A model generated the notes under the pieces. It worked only from the letters and a program-made list of their open reading frames with translations, ran no database searches and was not told where the DNA came from. Positions 61,610 through 64,000 of a stretch of 64,000 nt of DNA are shown here, piece after piece (position 1 is the stretch's first letter; every line of letters starts with the position of its first letter). Where the stretch lies: NCBI GenBank assembly GCA_964035795.1, contig OZ038320.1, positions 26,791,705 to 26,855,704 on the forward strand, in the 5' to 3' direction. The position numbers and the translations under genes are program-made. Source of the stretch: Pterobdella sp. o SKG-2022 (taxonomy: Eukaryota; Annelida; Clitellata; Hirudinida; Piscicolidae).

Positions 61610-64000
61610 GTTTGCAGATCTTATGCAGTTTAATTTATTCATTCAGTCTAAATTCATTTTTCCCCCATTATTCAATAATGATCGAATTTGTGGTATGGCA
61701 AGCATCAAGGGTAGGTATCTTACATAGATAAAATTCGGTGATTTATCTCTGTTCACAATTTTTTGAAATAGTGAAGTTTCAAATTAAATTTTTCGAACAA
61801 ATGACTAGTGATTACATAGAAATTTAGTATATTATAGCAATGCATCATGCTAATATATCCCATACAGAATGGCCATCAAACTAATGCCTGTCATTCATTG
61901 CACCTTCGATGAGGTCCCGTGGGGCACATTTAAAATATACAAATTTCACCTCCAAATCCAATGTTTTTTATATTAGGAGAATATAACAAAGCTTATTGTC
62001 TGAGAGTTTTTCTCAATAATATGTTAGAAATCCATTTATCATTTGGTGTTTCTAATATTATCTTTGAATTTAGCACAAGAGTTTCAAACCTTTATGCTAA
62101 AAATGCCCATAAGCGTTTGTTTTTTAAAACATTTTTAAATTTATAAAATTAAATTAATATGCATAAACATGAGGTTTTGTCGATGTCTTTGAAACTTCTC
62201 AAATGATAAATTAACAAAACCTCATTTAAGGAAAAAGCCTTTGATTATAAAATAATGGAAAAAATCAAAAAAAATTGAAAAATGAAAGTGCGAGACCTTT
62301 TTTAACAATAAATCTCATATTGATTAATGGCATCTCTTTAGATTTCTCATTTATTCTACCCCCTGCTTCCACAATCTCAGATCAAAATCGTTCTATCATC
62401 TTTCCGATTAGGTTTCTTCGTGGGAGAACTAATAAAATTTCTGATGTGATTCTAATTCTTGAATTTGTTTATTCAGCATTTGTAATGAATTAAAAAAAAT
62501 AAAGCAACGTCACTGAACACTTTTGTGATGAATGGAGCTGAAAACAAAACAGACGTTTCAAAAGTTCATAAAAACGACTTTAAGACCAATTCAACTTTAA
62601 TTCATATCATTATTAGTTTGGAGTAGAATGAATTTAATAACTTACTTGAATGGGATTTTTAGACAGCAATCTTAAGGTAAGCACTTGGATTCTGAAACGC
62701 TGGTGAACTTAACACCATATTCTACATAGTTGAACCGGGTAGAGGGTTATACAAAAAAAAATAACGGTACCAACTTAGACTTTTTTCCAGCCTGATATTA
62801 ACGCAAAAAAAAATTATTCAATAATCTTCAAAAGCGAATAAGTGGACATCATAATCAGTGCTGAAATCTATATAAGAAAGCACTATTAAATCAAACTTAG
62901 TGTTTCTCATAAAGTTCTTTTAAATTATTTTTACTTTAAAATTTTTTATCAATCATGCTAGCTTCTATTTAAGCTCCCGTTTTAAAATTTGACCTATAAT
63001 TTTTTAGAATTTAAATTTTAAAATTCAACTTTTGATTTTTAGCGAAAAAACATTTAGGAAGCCTTTAAATATAAGTTATCTATAATTTTACGTATAACAT
63101 TAAAAAAATTTTTTTCCTAAACGAAAATATTAAATATATAAAAACGTGCAAAAAAATATAAATTTTTAAATAAGACACCACATAAAGCTAATTTTTCATT
63201 AACTGCAAATGCTTATCATCAACAATCAGATTAATCAACTTGCCTCTTAATAGGAAGGTTTCCAACATATAAGAATGTAGGCTAAAAACTACAAACTTTG
63301 AACATTTAAATCTTAATAGTTTTCCTAATTTAAATAAATAATCACGCGTTAAAATTTACAGTTTTGAATAATAATAACTTTGAGCAAACTTAAAAATTTT
63401 TTGGACACTTTGAACATATATTTCATTTCAGCTTCAAATGCTTTCAATATTCCCTTTATTTTATTATTTTTTATAACATAAAATTACAATTAAGTACTGT
63501 TCAAGAGCTTCTATTTCATTCTTGAGTATATTTGCGTGTGCACATCAACAAACGCATAATGGCAATTATGGCCATTTTATGAAAAGTCTTAGACCCATCA
63601 ATACTCACTTCTAGGGTTTCATATATGAAATAAATTGTTTCTGAAATTTTGAAAAAATTTTTTATGGTGAATACTTTTAATATTGTATTAGTTTTATTAA
63701 ATCAATCAAAAGCCACATTTTTCAGCAATCCTTGCTTTCATTGCTGCAGATTTAAAAATTTATTGATAATAAAACATGAGTGAAATTAATTTAATGTTTA
63801 AAAATATTTTTTTTCAGATATTTGCTATTTTAGAAACTAAACTAGTTATAACCAACTTTTTACATTTTAAACAAAAATTTTTCAAAGAACTATAATAATC
63901 CTATGAATGATTGTACCTAGATTATTTTTGAAGTCTTGATTAAGATTAATTGACTCATCTAAATGTGTAAAAGATCTAAAAAACCTTCATATATTGCTGA
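61610..64000. other. No confident gene; AT-rich right end
   Basis: One GC-richer patch at 61.86-61.93 kb (ggtcccgtggggcac). Otherwise background sequence; no exon continuing the 61.5 kb candidate was found. Confidence 0.45.

Overview
The window looks like nuclear DNA of an AT-rich invertebrate animal. The evidence is spliced genes with GT/AG introns, long low-GC non-coding stretches, Ser/Asn/Thr-rich disordered proteins, and one gene I can name, the DYRK1 (minibrain) kinase. The phylum cannot be settled from this sequence. There are no prokaryotic, viral, CRISPR, rRNA or convincing tRNA features.

Left third (1-22.7 kb), all minus strand. Positions 1-1408 hold the first two recognisable coding exons of a DYRK1 orthologue. 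Its N-terminal signature (YRDP...HKVTIDLIHTYKHINE, then VYYARKK) is intact, and the kinase domain lies beyond the left edge. Upstream of it is a second minus-strand gene that I do not recognise. Seven exons (22645-21434, 15353-15104, 10674-10626, 9581-9416, 9373-8415, 5992-4555, 4359-4290) chain without a phase break into one reading frame of about 1,377 codons. Three long exons carry most of the weight; the two exons at 15.2 and 10.6 kb are the weakest links. The product would be a low-complexity, Ser/Thr-rich N-terminus, a short ordered hydrophobic/helical block, a Lys-rich and acidic block, and an Asn/Lys/Ser-rich tail. The 22.6 kb exon starts at a splice acceptor, so an earlier exon must lie further right.

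Right two thirds (22.7-64 kb). I find no confident gene. It is AT-rich DNA broken by short islands of visibly higher GC at roughly 26.5, 33.1, 39.3, 43.2, 47.7, 53.5, 54.3, 57.6, 58.4, 60.3 and 61.5 kb. Some islands have exon-like features (open frame plus consensus splice site); others have perfect inverted repeats or clusters of transcription-factor-like sites. The most striking is 61516-61609, where 55 of 94 bases are G or C (hand count). This arrangement fits a long 5' intron or intergenic regulatory domain, or small exons of genes lying mostly outside the window.

Repeats: degenerate ATCC/CATT tetranucleotide tracts occur at three places (12.7, 27.5 and 46.9 kb), and a T-poor ACA-rich tract lies at 14.95-15.1 kb.
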